Shown piece by piece: positions 18,632 through 26,821 of a stretch of 64,000 bases of DNA. The translations under genes and the position numbers were made by a program. Numbering within the stretch: position 1 is the first letter of the stretch; each line of letters opens with the position of its first letter. The DNA comes from PALSA-911 sp963743035 (GTDB lineage: Bacteria; Pseudomonadota; Alphaproteobacteria; Acetobacterales; Acetobacteraceae), in assembly GCA_963743035.1 (NCBI GenBank), contig CAVUOB010000006.1, positions 248,001-312,000 of the forward strand, in the 5' to 3' direction. Below the pieces are notes generated by a model. That model did not search any database. It saw only the letters and a list, made by a program, of their open reading frames with translations, and was not told the origin of the DNA.

Positions 18632-19473
18632 GCGGCGCGGTCGAGGAAATGGCGCAGCCCGGCGACGATCTCCGGCTCCAGCAGGGTAGGGGCGTGGCCG
18701 ACATCCGGCAGGCTCAGCACGGTCATGTCCGGCCGGATGTCCCGCATGCGCGCAACGGTCGCGCGGCTGAGCACCGAGCTGCGCCCGCCATGGATCAGCA
18801 GCACGCTGGCTTCCGACAGCGCGCCGAACAGCGGCCACAGATCCGGCGTCGCCTCGCCCAGCAATCGCTCGATCCGGGTGTCCCACACCGGGCGGAAGCG
18901 GCCATCCGGCCCCGGGCCATAGGTCAATGCCGCGAATTCGCGCCAGCTTTCCGCGTCGGCGATCGACAGATCTGGCAGCCGCTCCTGCAGATAGGCCGCA
19001 CAGGCATCGAGATCGGGGAGCGCCGGGTCGGTGGCGATGAAGTCGCGGATGAACGCGGTGCCGCCGGGATCGATATCGGGCCCGATATCGTTCAGCACCA
19101 CGCCCGCCAGCAGGGCCGGGCGGGCGGCGGCGATGCCCATGGCGAGCAGGCCGCCGAAGCTGGTGCCGATCACGATCACCCGGTGCAGATGCAGCGCGGC
19201 GCAGACATCCAGCACATCGCGCAGGCAGGCCTCGGGACCGTAGCGGCGGATGTCGCGCACCCGCGCGGACCGCCCGCGCCCGACATAGTCAAGCGAGACC
19301 ACCCGCCGTCCGGCGCCGAAACAGCCGGCGAACGCGGCGTAATCCCCGCCCGTCCGCACCAGGCCGGGCAGGCAGAGCAGCGGCAACGATGTGCCGCCGC
19401 CCGAAGCGTCCCACTCGGTGACCGCGATCCCTACGCCGTCCCAGGCGGAAATGGTCCGGCCTATTTCGTCCAT
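18628..19473 (-). CDS. alpha/beta hydrolase
   Basis: Encodes 281 residues of the alpha/beta-hydrolase fold. The nucleophile elbow is GTSFGG (near residue 105), an oxyanion region follows LLCLPGLVRTGGDYAAFA near residue 33, and a C-terminal DVGHAPTL provides the catalytic His. No signal peptide, so cytoplasmic. The substrate is unknown; sequence style is closest to general esterases and epoxide-hydrolase-like proteins. It overlaps the slt stop by 13 bases and the pgpA start by 4, which indicates an operon with both. Confidence 0.88.
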   Translation of the reverse strand: MDEIGRTISAWDGVGIAVTEWDASGGGTSLPLLCLPGLVRTGGDYAAFAGCFGAGRRVVSLDYVGRGRSARVRDIRRYGPEACLRDVLDVCAALHLHRVIVIGTSFGGLLAMGIAAARPALLAGVVLNDIGPDIDPGGTAFIRDFIATDPALPDLDACAAYLQERLPDLSIADAESWREFAALTYGPGPDGRFRPVWDTRIERLLGEATPDLWPLFGALSEASVLLIHGGRSSVLSRATVARMRDIRPDMTVLSLPDVGHAPTLLEPEIVAGLRHFLDRAA

Positions 19474-21204
19474 TCGGCAACCAAGGTCGGCGTGGTCTCG
19501 CCGCGCTTGGCCCGGTAGACGACGACGTTCTCCAGCACGCGCTGGACGTAATTGCGGGTCTCGTTGAACGGGATCAGCTCGATCCAGTCGATCATGTCGA
19601 CCTGCACGCCGACCGGGCCCAGATCCTGGTTCTGCACGCGAGGGTCGCCGTTATCCGCCAGCCAGGCATCCACCCGGTTCGGCCCGGCATTATAGGCCGC
19701 CGCCGCCAGCGGCAGCGAGCCGGCGAAGCGGTCCAGCAGCCCGGCGAAATAGGCGGTGCCGAGGCGCATGTTGTGCTGGGGATCGCTGGTCAGCACGGCC
19801 GGGGAGGTGCCCTCGCCCAGCCGGCGGGCGACGATCTGCGCGGTGGCCGGCATCAGCTGCATCAGCCCGCGCGCGCCGGCGGAGCTGACCACGCCGACCT
19901 CGAAGCTGCTCTCCTGGCGCATCAGCCCCAGCGCCACGGCCGGGTCGACCTGGGCTTGCGTCGTCGGCGGGTCCACCGGCATCGGCCAGCCGGCCTCCGG
20001 CATCGCCACGCCGTCCCGCCCCATGCGCCGGGCGATGAACACCGCCATTTCCGGCATGCCGAGCCCCAGCGCGTAATGCGCGGCCAGCACGCGTTCGGAT
20101 GGCTCCGGCGAGAGCTCGTCGAGGCGCAGCAGGAAGGCATGGGCGCGCCGCGGCTCGCTCCAGCCGGCCAGCAGCGCGGCCGCATGCGTCAGTTCCCGCC
20201 CGGCGAAATAGCCCACCTGAAGCTGGCTGAAGCCGGGGTCCTTCAGTGCGTTGATGCGCCGGGCCAGCGTGTCCGCGTCCTCGCCCAGCGCCACCGAGGC
20301 GAGCTGGCCATAGAAGCTGGTCGGCCAGGCGGCGGCCTTGAGGTAGTACCGGCTTGGGGTCGCGCCCGGCGGCGGCCTCCGCCCGGCCGAGCCAGTACCA
20401 GGCGCGCCCCTGGGTGATCACGGCGCGCGAGGCATCGGCCAGGGCCTTGAAATGCCTGGCCGCGAGATCGGGCTGCTTCAGCCGGCGCAGCGCGATGAAG
20501 CCGGCGAGGAATTCGCCGTCCGTCACCTGTTCCGCGCCGGTCTGGCCATGCGCGCTGACCAGCGCGTAGGCGCCCTGGTTGTCGCCGTCGCGCAGCAGCC
20601 GGCGGGCCAGAATCTGGCGTTCGCTCCAGTATTGCGGCAGGCGCGAAGGGGCGGCGTTGGCCTGCGCGCTCGCGCCCTGCGCCAGCCATAGCGCCAGCGC
20701 ATCGGCATCCTGTCCGGCCTGGCGCAGCGCGCGGGCCTGGTCCAGCATCGGCGCCGGACCGGCGCCGGCGCGGGCGGCGTCGGCCTGCGCGGAGGCGCGA
20801 ACCGCGTCGTCATGCCGTCCGCCGGCTTCCAGCGCATCGGCGCAGCGCTGCAGCGCTGCGGCGTTGCTCAGCGGGGCATTGGGCAGCTGCCGGTCGCATT
20901 CGGTGCGCACGACGCCGTCATCCGGCTCGTTCGCCAGGGCTTCCTGGCGCCGCTTGTCGAGCAGCGCCTGCGCCGGCCAGTCCGGATTGGCCGCCATGAA
21001 GGCGGCGATCTCGTCCACCCGTGCCGCGTTGGGTGTCAGCAGCCGGTAATAGGTGACCAGCTTGGCCGCGACCGGATCGGGATTGCCGGCTGCGGCCGCC
21101 TGGGCATCGGCCCAACGTTCCGCGCGCACGAAGGGTATGGGATCCTGGGCGGCGGCCGGAAGGGCCGCCAGCAGGAACAGCAGGAAGGGGATGAAACGGA
21201 CCAT
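19461..21204 (-). pseudogene. slt: soluble lytic murein transglycosylase, split by a one-base frameshift
   Basis: Two frames together encode a secreted lytic transglycosylase. The first (from ATG 21204, signal peptide MVRFIPFLLFLLAALPAAAQ) carries the alpha-helical repeat region; the second carries the SLT domain with the catalytic Glu in MRQESSFEVG and the SAGARGLMQLMPATA motif. The reading moves from one frame to the other at about 20349-20352, where GRDPK should continue as RYYLKAAAWPTSFYGQLA. The span is 1744 bases, three times 581 plus one, so one extra base restores 580 residues. Both halves look intact, so an assembly or sequencing error is more likely than decay. Confidence 0.85.
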
Positions 21205-21353
21205 GCCATATACTAGCGCGGATCGGAGTCGCGGTGCAGGATCTTGCAGTGCGCGGCGCGCACGCCTAGCTTCCGCGTTCGCCATGAAAAGCCGCGCCGG
21301 TATGGCATGACGCCATGCGGCGGAAAACCGGCGCCGCCAGGACGGAGACTGTC

Positions 21354-22232
21354 ATGTTCAAGGGATCGCTCGTCGCTCTGATCACGCCCATGCGGCCGGA
21401 CGGCGCCCTGGACGAGAAAGCCTTCGCGGATTTCGTCGAATGGCAGATCGGCGAGGGCACGCACGGCATCGTGCCGGTCGGCACCACCGGCGAATCTCCG
21501 ACGCTGAGCCATGACGAGCACAAGCGCGTCGTGGAGATCGCCGTCGAGGTGGCGCGTGGCCGCATTCCCGTCATCGCCGGCGCGGGCTCCAACAGCACCG
21601 CCGAGGCGATCGGGCTGGCGCAGCATGCCAAGAAGGCGGGGGCGGACGCGATCCTGGTGGTCACGCCGTACTACAACAAGCCGACCCAGGAAGGCATGTT
21701 CCTGCACTTCACCGCCATCGCAGATGCGGCCGATATCCCCATGATCATCTACAATATTCCGCCGCGCAGCGTGGTGGACATGAGCGTGGAGACGATGGCG
21801 CGGCTGGCGAAGCATCCGAACATCGTCGGCGTGAAGGACGCGACCGCGAACCTCGCGCGCCCCTTGCACACGCGCCGCGCCTGCGGCGAGGATTTCTGCC
21901 AGCTCTCCGGAGAGGATCACACGGCGCTGTCGTTCAACGCCGCCGGCGGCGTCGGCTGCATCAGCGTGACGGGGAACGTGGCGCCGCGCCTGTGCAGCGA
22001 GATGCAGGGTGCCTGGATGGCCGGCCGCTTCGCCGACGCCATGGCGATCCAGAACCGCCTGGTGCCTTTGCACGACGCGCTGTTTGCCGAAACCAGCCCC
22101 GGCCCGGTGAAATACGCCGCCAGCCTGCTGGGCAAGACCTCGGAAACATGCCGCCTGCCGCTGGCTCCGCTGATGGAGCCGACCCGTGCGCGCGTGCGGG
22201 CGGCGATGACCGAGGTTGGTCTGCTGAACTGA
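21354..22232 (+). CDS. dapA: 4-hydroxy-tetrahydrodipicolinate synthase
   Basis: Encodes 292 residues. DapA condenses pyruvate with aspartate semialdehyde in lysine and diaminopimelate synthesis. Key residues are visible: GTTGESPTL (Thr44-Thr45 pair), Tyr133 in YNIPPRSV and the Schiff-base Lys161 in VGVKDATANLARP, the same numbering as the E. coli enzyme. The start at 21354 has GGACGGAG upstream. It diverges from slt, a common alphaproteobacterial arrangement that pairs diaminopimelate supply with peptidoglycan turnover. smpB follows 52 bases later. Confidence 0.97.
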   Translation: MFKGSLVALITPMRPDGALDEKAFADFVEWQIGEGTHGIVPVGTTGESPTLSHDEHKRVVEIAVEVARGRIPVIAGAGSNSTAEAIGLAQHAKKAGADAILVVTPYYNKPTQEGMFLHFTAIADAADIPMIIYNIPPRSVVDMSVETMARLAKHPNIVGVKDATANLARPLHTRRACGEDFCQLSGEDHTALSFNAAGGVGCISVTGNVAPRLCSEMQGAWMAGRFADAMAIQNRLVPLHDALFAETSPGPVKYAASLLGKTSETCRLPLAPLMEPTRARVRAAMTEVGLLN

Positions 22233-22284
22233 CGGCCCCAGAACTGATTGCCCATGCATGGGTGGCCAATGAATTGATAGGCGA

Positions 22285-22773
22285 ATGGCCGAAACCAAGA
22301 CGAAGTCCAAATCCGGCCTGATCTCGCACGGCATCGCCTCGCAGAACCGCAAGGCGCGCTTCGACTACACGATCAAGGAAACCGTCGAGGCGGGCCTGGT
22401 GCTGAAGGGCCCGGAGGTGAAAAGCCTGCGCCATGGCCGCGCCACGCTCACCGAGGCCTGGGCCGGGGAGCGGGACGGCGAGGTGTGGCTGTTCAACGCC
22501 TATATCCCGGAATACCAGGGCGGCGTGCTGTCGCGCTTCGAGCCGCGTGCCCCGCGCAAGCTGCTGTTGAAGCACAAGCAGATCGACCAGTTGCTCGGTC
22601 AGGTCGCGCGCGACGGGGTGACGCTGGTGCCGCTGCAGATCCATTTCAACGACCGCGGCCGGGCCAAGGTGCTTCTCGGCGTCGGCGAGGGCCGCAAGAA
22701 AGCCGACAAGCGCCACGCCATCGCCGCCCGCGACTGGCAGCGCGACAAGGCCCGGTTGCTGCGCAATCGCTGA
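22285..22773 (+). CDS. smpB: SsrA-binding protein SmpB
   Basis: Encodes 162 residues. SmpB brings tmRNA to stalled ribosomes in trans-translation. Visible: an N-terminal NRKARFDYTIKETVEAGL, the GPEVKSLRHGRATLTEAW core, NAYIPEYQ, and a basic C-terminal tail (KKADKRHAIAARDWQRDK) that occupies the mRNA channel. The dapA-smpB order is common in alphaproteobacteria. No tmRNA gene was found beside it. Confidence 0.97.
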   Translation: MAETKTKSKSGLISHGIASQNRKARFDYTIKETVEAGLVLKGPEVKSLRHGRATLTEAWAGERDGEVWLFNAYIPEYQGGVLSRFEPRAPRKLLLKHKQIDQLLGQVARDGVTLVPLQIHFNDRGRAKVLLGVGEGRKKADKRHAIAARDWQRDKARLLRNR

Positions 22774-22787
22774 CGCCCAGCCAGATC

Positions 22788-22821
22788 ATTCATCCGGACC
22801 ATTCATCCGGACCATTCATGG
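22788..22821 (+). repeat. 13-bp tandem repeat, about 2.6 copies
   Basis: ATTCATCCGGACC occurs at 22788-22800 and again at 22801-22813, followed by a partial copy ATTCATGG. It lies in the gap between smpB and the molybdopterin oxidoreductase gene, just upstream of the latter's start. It could be replication slippage or a small regulatory array. Confidence 0.7.
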
Positions 22822-22843
22822 TGCGACGTTCGCAGAGGCACAG

Positions 22844-23521
22844 ATGACCCGTTCTGACGATGACGACATCCGGCTGACCGGCAAGCTGCGGGAAAAGCTG
22901 ATCGAGACCAAGCAGGGCTGGGCCCGCGACGGACGCCTGCTGACCGGGGCGACCGCCGATCCCGCGCGCGACCGCCTGCCGCCCGGCCAGACGCTGGTCA
23001 AGGACTGGCCGGTGCTGGACCTCGGCATCCAGCCGGACGTGCCGGCGCAGAAATTCCGCCTGGATCTGGACGGCGCGGTGGAGAACCGGCTGTCGCTCGG
23101 TTTCGACGAGTATCTGGCGCTGCCGATGCAGGAGAGCGTCTCGGACATGCATTGCGTCACGCAATGGTCGCGCTACGACAATCGCTGGAGGGGCGTCGCC
23201 GCGCGCACGGTGATCGAGATGGTGAAGCCCGATCCGCTGGCCCGGCACGTCGTGTTTCATTCGCATGATGGCTACACCACCAATGTGCGGCTCGATCAGT
23301 TCGACCAGCCCGACGTGTTCCTGGTGCATGAATGGGAAGGCAAGCCGATCACGCGCCAGCATGGCGGCCCGGTCCGGATGCTGATCCCGCGGCTCTATCT
23401 GTGGAAATCCGCCAAATGGATTCGCCGGATCGAATTCGTGATCCGCGACCGGCCCGGCTTCTGGGAAGTGCGCGGCTACCACAACAACGCCGATCCCTGG
23501 CTGGAGGAGCGCTACGGCTGA
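22844..23521 (+). CDS. sulfite-oxidase-like molybdopterin oxidoreductase
   Basis: Encodes 225 residues of the oxidoreductase molybdopterin-binding domain family. The molybdenum-ligand cysteine is at about 104 in MHCVTQWSRYDNRWRGV, and GYTTNVRLDQ plus HGGPVRMLIPRLYLWKSAKW match the sulfite oxidase/MsrP fold. No signal peptide or Tat motif and no C-terminal dimerisation domain are present, so it is a short cytoplasmic member whose substrate is unknown; sulfite oxidation is not established for these. Close to smpB but not obviously co-functional. Confidence 0.88.
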   Translation: MTRSDDDDIRLTGKLREKLIETKQGWARDGRLLTGATADPARDRLPPGQTLVKDWPVLDLGIQPDVPAQKFRLDLDGAVENRLSLGFDEYLALPMQESVSDMHCVTQWSRYDNRWRGVAARTVIEMVKPDPLARHVVFHSHDGYTTNVRLDQFDQPDVFLVHEWEGKPITRQHGGPVRMLIPRLYLWKSAKWIRRIEFVIRDRPGFWEVRGYHNNADPWLEERYG

Positions 23522-23545
23522 TCCGGCCGCGCGGCCCATTGCGCC

Positions 23546-24235
23546 TCAAACGACCGGATAGACCTCCACTTCGAAGGTGGTGACCTCGCCGAGGAAGCCG
23601 CGGGCATGGGCGCCGAGCGCCTCGCCGGCGGGGGAGTGCACCGCGTCGCGCAGTTCGTCGGTGCTGCGAAACCACATCTCTGCGACGCCGTCGATCGGCA
23701 GCTCAGCATAGGGCAGGTTTACGGCCGGATCCGGCCCGCGATGGATCACCAGGTTCTGTGTGTAGCCGGCGACCGCCGACAGGTTGCGCACGATCTCGGC
23801 ATGCCGGCCGAGCCATTCGTCGCGAAACACGCCGGGCGTGCTGCCGGGCGGGCGGGTCAGCAGGGAGATGCGCTTGCGCAGATTGCCGCTATCCGCGGGC
23901 AGCGGCACCACGATGTGCGGGGTGCATACCGCGAGCCTGAAATCGCCGATGAAATTGGCGATATCGGCCGCATTGGCGGCATAGGCGGGGGCTTCGAGGG
24001 CGCGGCGCATGGCCGCGTCGTCATCGAAACAGATCTCCGAGAACCCGTCCGGGTTCCAGTCCCCGCGCCCGATATCCAGGCGCAGCTGCCGATCATCGAT
24101 CACCAGGTTCTGATGATAGCGCCGCACCCCCGGGATCGCCGCCGCAAGCGGGCCGTGCACGTCGCGCCAATAGTTGCGAAATTCCTCCGCGCTCATGTCC
24201 GGCCTGCGCCCGACAATGCCAAATCGCACGAGCAT
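23546..24235 (-). CDS. EthD-domain protein with two tandem domains
   Basis: Encodes 229 residues made of two roughly 110-residue halves that resemble each other: EEFRNYWRDVHGPLAAAIPG with RYHQNLVID in the first, and VFRDEWLGRHAEIVRNLSAV with YTQNLVIHR in the second. This is the EthD/dimeric alpha-beta barrel fold, here likely a fused dimer. Members include ether-degradation proteins and hydroxylase accessory proteins. The function here is unknown. It ends 25 bases from the stop of the converging oxidoreductase gene. Confidence 0.82.
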   Translation of the reverse strand: MLVRFGIVGRRPDMSAEEFRNYWRDVHGPLAAAIPGVRRYHQNLVIDDRQLRLDIGRGDWNPDGFSEICFDDDAAMRRALEAPAYAANAADIANFIGDFRLAVCTPHIVVPLPADSGNLRKRISLLTRPPGSTPGVFRDEWLGRHAEIVRNLSAVAGYTQNLVIHRGPDPAVNLPYAELPIDGVAEMWFRSTDELRDAVHSPAGEALGAHARGFLGEVTTFEVEVYPVV

Positions 24236-24319
24236 GGCGGTCCCTTCCTGTTGCCGCCGCCATCCTACGCTGCGCCCGGCGAACCGGTCGATTGCCCGGG
24301 CGCAGCGGGCGGGCAGGCG

Positions 24320-24985
24320 CTATTGCGGCGAACGGAGCAGCCCGGCGATTTCCGCCACCACAGCCTCGAACATCGGTGTGGTCAGGCGGCCCGTGTTCGT
24401 GTTGTAGCGCGACACATGGTAGCTGTTGGCCAGCTTCAGCCCATCCGGCAGCTCATGGATCTTGCCGTGCTGGAAGCGGATGCGCGTGGGCGGGATGCCG
24501 CAGGCTTTCAGGACCGCGGCATGGGCGAGCACGCCGAGCGCCAGCACCACGCGCAGATTGGGCATGCCCTGCAGTTCCGCGGCCAGGAAGCGGTTGCAGG
24601 TGGTCACTTCCTTCGGCACCGGCAGGTTGGCCGGCGGCACGCAGCGCACCGCGTTGACGATACGGCAATCATGCAGTTGCAGCCCGTCCTGCGGATCGGC
24701 GCGGTACACGCCCTCGGCAAAGCCGAATTTCAGCAGCGTGGCATAGAGCAGCAGCCCGGCATGGTCGCCGGTGAAGGGGCGCCCGGTGCGGTTGGCGCCG
24801 CGCACGCCAGGCGCCATGCCGACGACCAGGAAACCCGCGGCGGGATCGCCGAAGCTCGGCACCGGGCCATTGAACCAGTCGGGATTGGCGGCGCGGTTGG
24901 CATCCCGATAGGCAGCCAGGCGCGGGCAGAGCCGGCAGTCGTGGCTGGGAGCGTCGATCGCGGCGTGCATCATGACTTCGGGCAT
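24320..24985 (-). CDS. uracil-DNA glycosylase, family 5 (UDGb)
   Basis: Encodes 221 residues. It has the iron-sulfur UDG pattern with an N-terminal CRLCPRL cysteine pair, the active-site GMAPGVRGANRTGRPF, a central NAVRCVPP, and the C-terminal HVSRYNTNTGRL motif typical of the UDGb/family-5 branch rather than family 4. These enzymes excise uracil and sometimes hypoxanthine or xanthine from DNA. No Asp or Asn equals the family-1 catalytic Asp in the first motif, as expected for UDGb. Adjacent to a NYN-domain gene on the same strand, 77 bases upstream. Confidence 0.88.
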   Translation of the reverse strand: MPEVMMHAAIDAPSHDCRLCPRLAAYRDANRAANPDWFNGPVPSFGDPAAGFLVVGMAPGVRGANRTGRPFTGDHAGLLLYATLLKFGFAEGVYRADPQDGLQLHDCRIVNAVRCVPPANLPVPKEVTTCNRFLAAELQGMPNLRVVLALGVLAHAAVLKACGIPPTRIRFQHGKIHELPDGLKLANSYHVSRYNTNTGRLTTPMFEAVVAEIAGLLRSPQ

Positions 24986-25062
24986 AGCGACCAGCTTCTA
25001 ACCACGGATTAACCCGGACCGCCATGCGGCGCCGTCTGATTCCTAACTGGTTTGTTCCGCGG

Positions 25063-25671
25063 TCAGCCCGCGTCGTGCACGTCGCTGAACGGCTCGGCCG
25101 GGGTCATGCGGACCGGCGATGCCGGGCGCTGCCGCTGCTCGGTCTGCCGGCGGGTGAATTCCTGGGCGATGTCCGCCAGTTCCAGGAAATGGTCGGCCTG
25201 GCGGCGCAGCTCGTCGGCCACCATCGGCGGGCTGGTGCGGATGGAGGAAACCACCGACACGCGCACGCCCTTTCGCTGAACGGCCTCCACCAGGCGGCGG
25301 AAATCCGAGTCGCCGCTGAACAGCACCGCATGGTCGATTCGCGGCGCAAGCTCCAGCATGTCCACCGCTACCTCGATGTCCATGTTGCCCTTCACGCGGC
25401 GGCGTCCGGCGGCATCGGTGAATTCCTTGGCCGGCTTGGTGACCAGGGCGTAGCCGTTATAGGCCAGCCAATCCGTCAGCGGCTTCAGCGGCGAGTATTC
25501 CTCGGTCTCCAGCACGGCCGAGTAATAGTACGCGCGTATGACATTCGCCTGCTTGCGAAAATACTCGAGCAGGTTGCGATAATCCACGTCGAATCCAAGA
25601 TTCCGGGACGCGGAGTAGAGATTTGCGCCGTCGATGAATAGGGCGACCCGCTCATTGGGGAGGAAATGCAC
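25063..25671 (-). CDS. NYN-domain protein (LabA/DUF88 family)
   Basis: Encodes 202 residues. It has the PIN-like NYN fold with acidic catalytic residues in VALFIDGANLY, the NMDIEVAVDMLE stretch and AVLFSGDSDFRRL. Proteins of this family act as metal-dependent ribonucleases or regulators; none is established for this gene. The start is taken at GTG 25671, since GAAAGG precedes it and homologues begin with a short sequence before FIDGANL; two upstream ATGs (25707, 25758) lack ribosome-binding sites. The tail after about residue 175 is Pro/Arg/Thr-rich and probably disordered. Divergent from folK. Confidence 0.82.
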   Translation of the reverse strand: MHFLPNERVALFIDGANLYSASRNLGFDVDYRNLLEYFRKQANVIRAYYYSAVLETEEYSPLKPLTDWLAYNGYALVTKPAKEFTDAAGRRRVKGNMDIEVAVDMLELAPRIDHAVLFSGDSDFRRLVEAVQRKGVRVSVVSSIRTSPPMVADELRRQADHFLELADIAQEFTRRQTEQRQRPASPVRMTPAEPFSDVHDAG

Positions 25672-25802
25672 GGTGGCAGACCTTTCAACGCAGATGGTAA
25701 GGGACATTCGGAAAAAGCGCGGGCCGGGCAAATCTTGCGCCCGGAGGCAGATAGTCATCCAATTATCACATCTTATTTAAGAAAAGTGAAGAGGTATCCA
25801 AT

Positions 25803-26300
25803 TTGGTTCAGGATCTGGTTGTCGCAATCGGCGCAAACCTGCCTTCCTTGTGCGGCGACCCGGCGATCAAGACGGCGCGACAGGCGGTCGTCGAACTCGA
25901 CCGCGTTTCGGGATTGCGTCTGATGGGCTTGTCGCGCTGGTACGAAAGCGCGCCGATCCCGCCTTCCGGCCAGCCGCCCTATATTAATGGTGTGGCGCAT
26001 CTGCGCGGCAAGATCGCGCCGGCGGAATTATTGTCCATATTGCAACGGATCGAGCTGGCCGCCGGGCGCAGCCGCGGCGCCCTCAATGCGGCCCGCACGC
26101 TGGATCTGGACATCATCGACATGGGCGGGGTGGTGCGCGCCGCGCCGGACCCTGTGCTGCCGCATCCCCGGGCGCATCTGCGTGCCTTCGTGCTGCTGCC
26201 GCTGGCGGACGTGCTGCCGCACTGGGTGCATCCGGTCTGCGGCCTGGGTGTGCGGGAGCTGATCGCCGCGCTGCCGGCACAAACGATCCGTGTCATATGA
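25803..26300 (+). CDS. folK: 2-amino-4-hydroxy-6-hydroxymethyldihydropteridine pyrophosphokinase
   Basis: Encodes 165 residues. HPPK transfers pyrophosphate from ATP to the pterin in folate synthesis. Visible: an N-terminal VAIGANL, a WYESAPI motif, and the Mg2+-binding ARTLDLDIIDMGG followed by LPHPRAHLRAFVLLPLADV. The start is TTG at 25803 with GAAGAGG upstream; no ATG lies between it and the conserved N-terminus. The folK-rpoZ-rel order is typical of alphaproteobacteria. folB and folP are not in the window. Confidence 0.93.
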   Translation: MVQDLVVAIGANLPSLCGDPAIKTARQAVVELDRVSGLRLMGLSRWYESAPIPPSGQPPYINGVAHLRGKIAPAELLSILQRIELAAGRSRGALNAARTLDLDIIDMGGVVRAAPDPVLPHPRAHLRAFVLLPLADVLPHWVHPVCGLGVRELIAALPAQTIRVI

Positions 26301-26325
26301 CCCGCGTAATATGAATGGCTTAAGT

Positions 26326-26354
26326 CTTGCTTTCTGATATGGGTTCGCTTAGAT
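26326..26354 (+). promoter_or_regulatory. possible promoter for rpoZ
   Basis: CTTGCT (26326-26331), a 17-base spacer and TTAGAT (26349-26354) make a plausible sigma-70 type pair about 40 bases upstream of the rpoZ start, in the gap after folK. Matches are partial, so this is a guess from position and spacing. Confidence 0.35.
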
Positions 26355-26393
26355 CGAAGGTTCACCCGTTTTGATTACCGGAGGCTGAACGCC

Positions 26394-26795
26394 ATGGCGC
26401 GTGTCACCGTCGAAGATTGCGTCCAGAAGATTCCCAACCGCTTCGAGCTCGTGCTGCTCGCCGCCCAGCGCGCGCGCAACCTGAGCCGCGGAGAGGAACT
26501 GACCCTGGATCGCGACAACGACAAGAACCCCGTCGTCGCGCTGCGCGAAATCGCCGAGGAGACCATTCCGCTCGACGGGTTGGAGCAGGACCTGATCAAG
26601 TCGCTGTCGCGCGCGCCCGAGCCCGAGCCGGCCGACGAGGAAGTTCTGGACCTGATCCCGACCGATCAGAACATCTTCGGCCTGCAGGACATCTCGGCCG
26701 AGGAAGAGGCCGCCGGCCTGCCGTCGGCCGAAGAGATGTCGCCCGAGGATCTCGAGGCGGCGATCGAGGCGGAGCTCGGCGGCCGCCGCCGCTAA
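26394..26795 (+). CDS. rpoZ: RNA polymerase omega subunit
   Basis: Encodes 133 residues. The N-terminal 65 residues match RpoZ, with ARVTVEDCVQKIPNRFELV and AAQRARNLSRGEE, which wraps the beta-prime subunit. The tail is a long acidic extension (about residues 65-133, many Glu/Asp/Pro), as in other alphaproteobacteria. GGAGG precedes the ATG. It sits between folK and rel; in proteobacteria the rpoZ-rel/spoT pairing is conserved and omega contributes to the ppGpp site. Confidence 0.95.
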   Translation: MARVTVEDCVQKIPNRFELVLLAAQRARNLSRGEELTLDRDNDKNPVVALREIAEETIPLDGLEQDLIKSLSRAPEPEPADEEVLDLIPTDQNIFGLQDISAEEEAAGLPSAEEMSPEDLEAAIEAELGGRRR

Positions 26796-26821
26796 ACCAT
26801 ATCATGGGCAAATAGGGGCAC

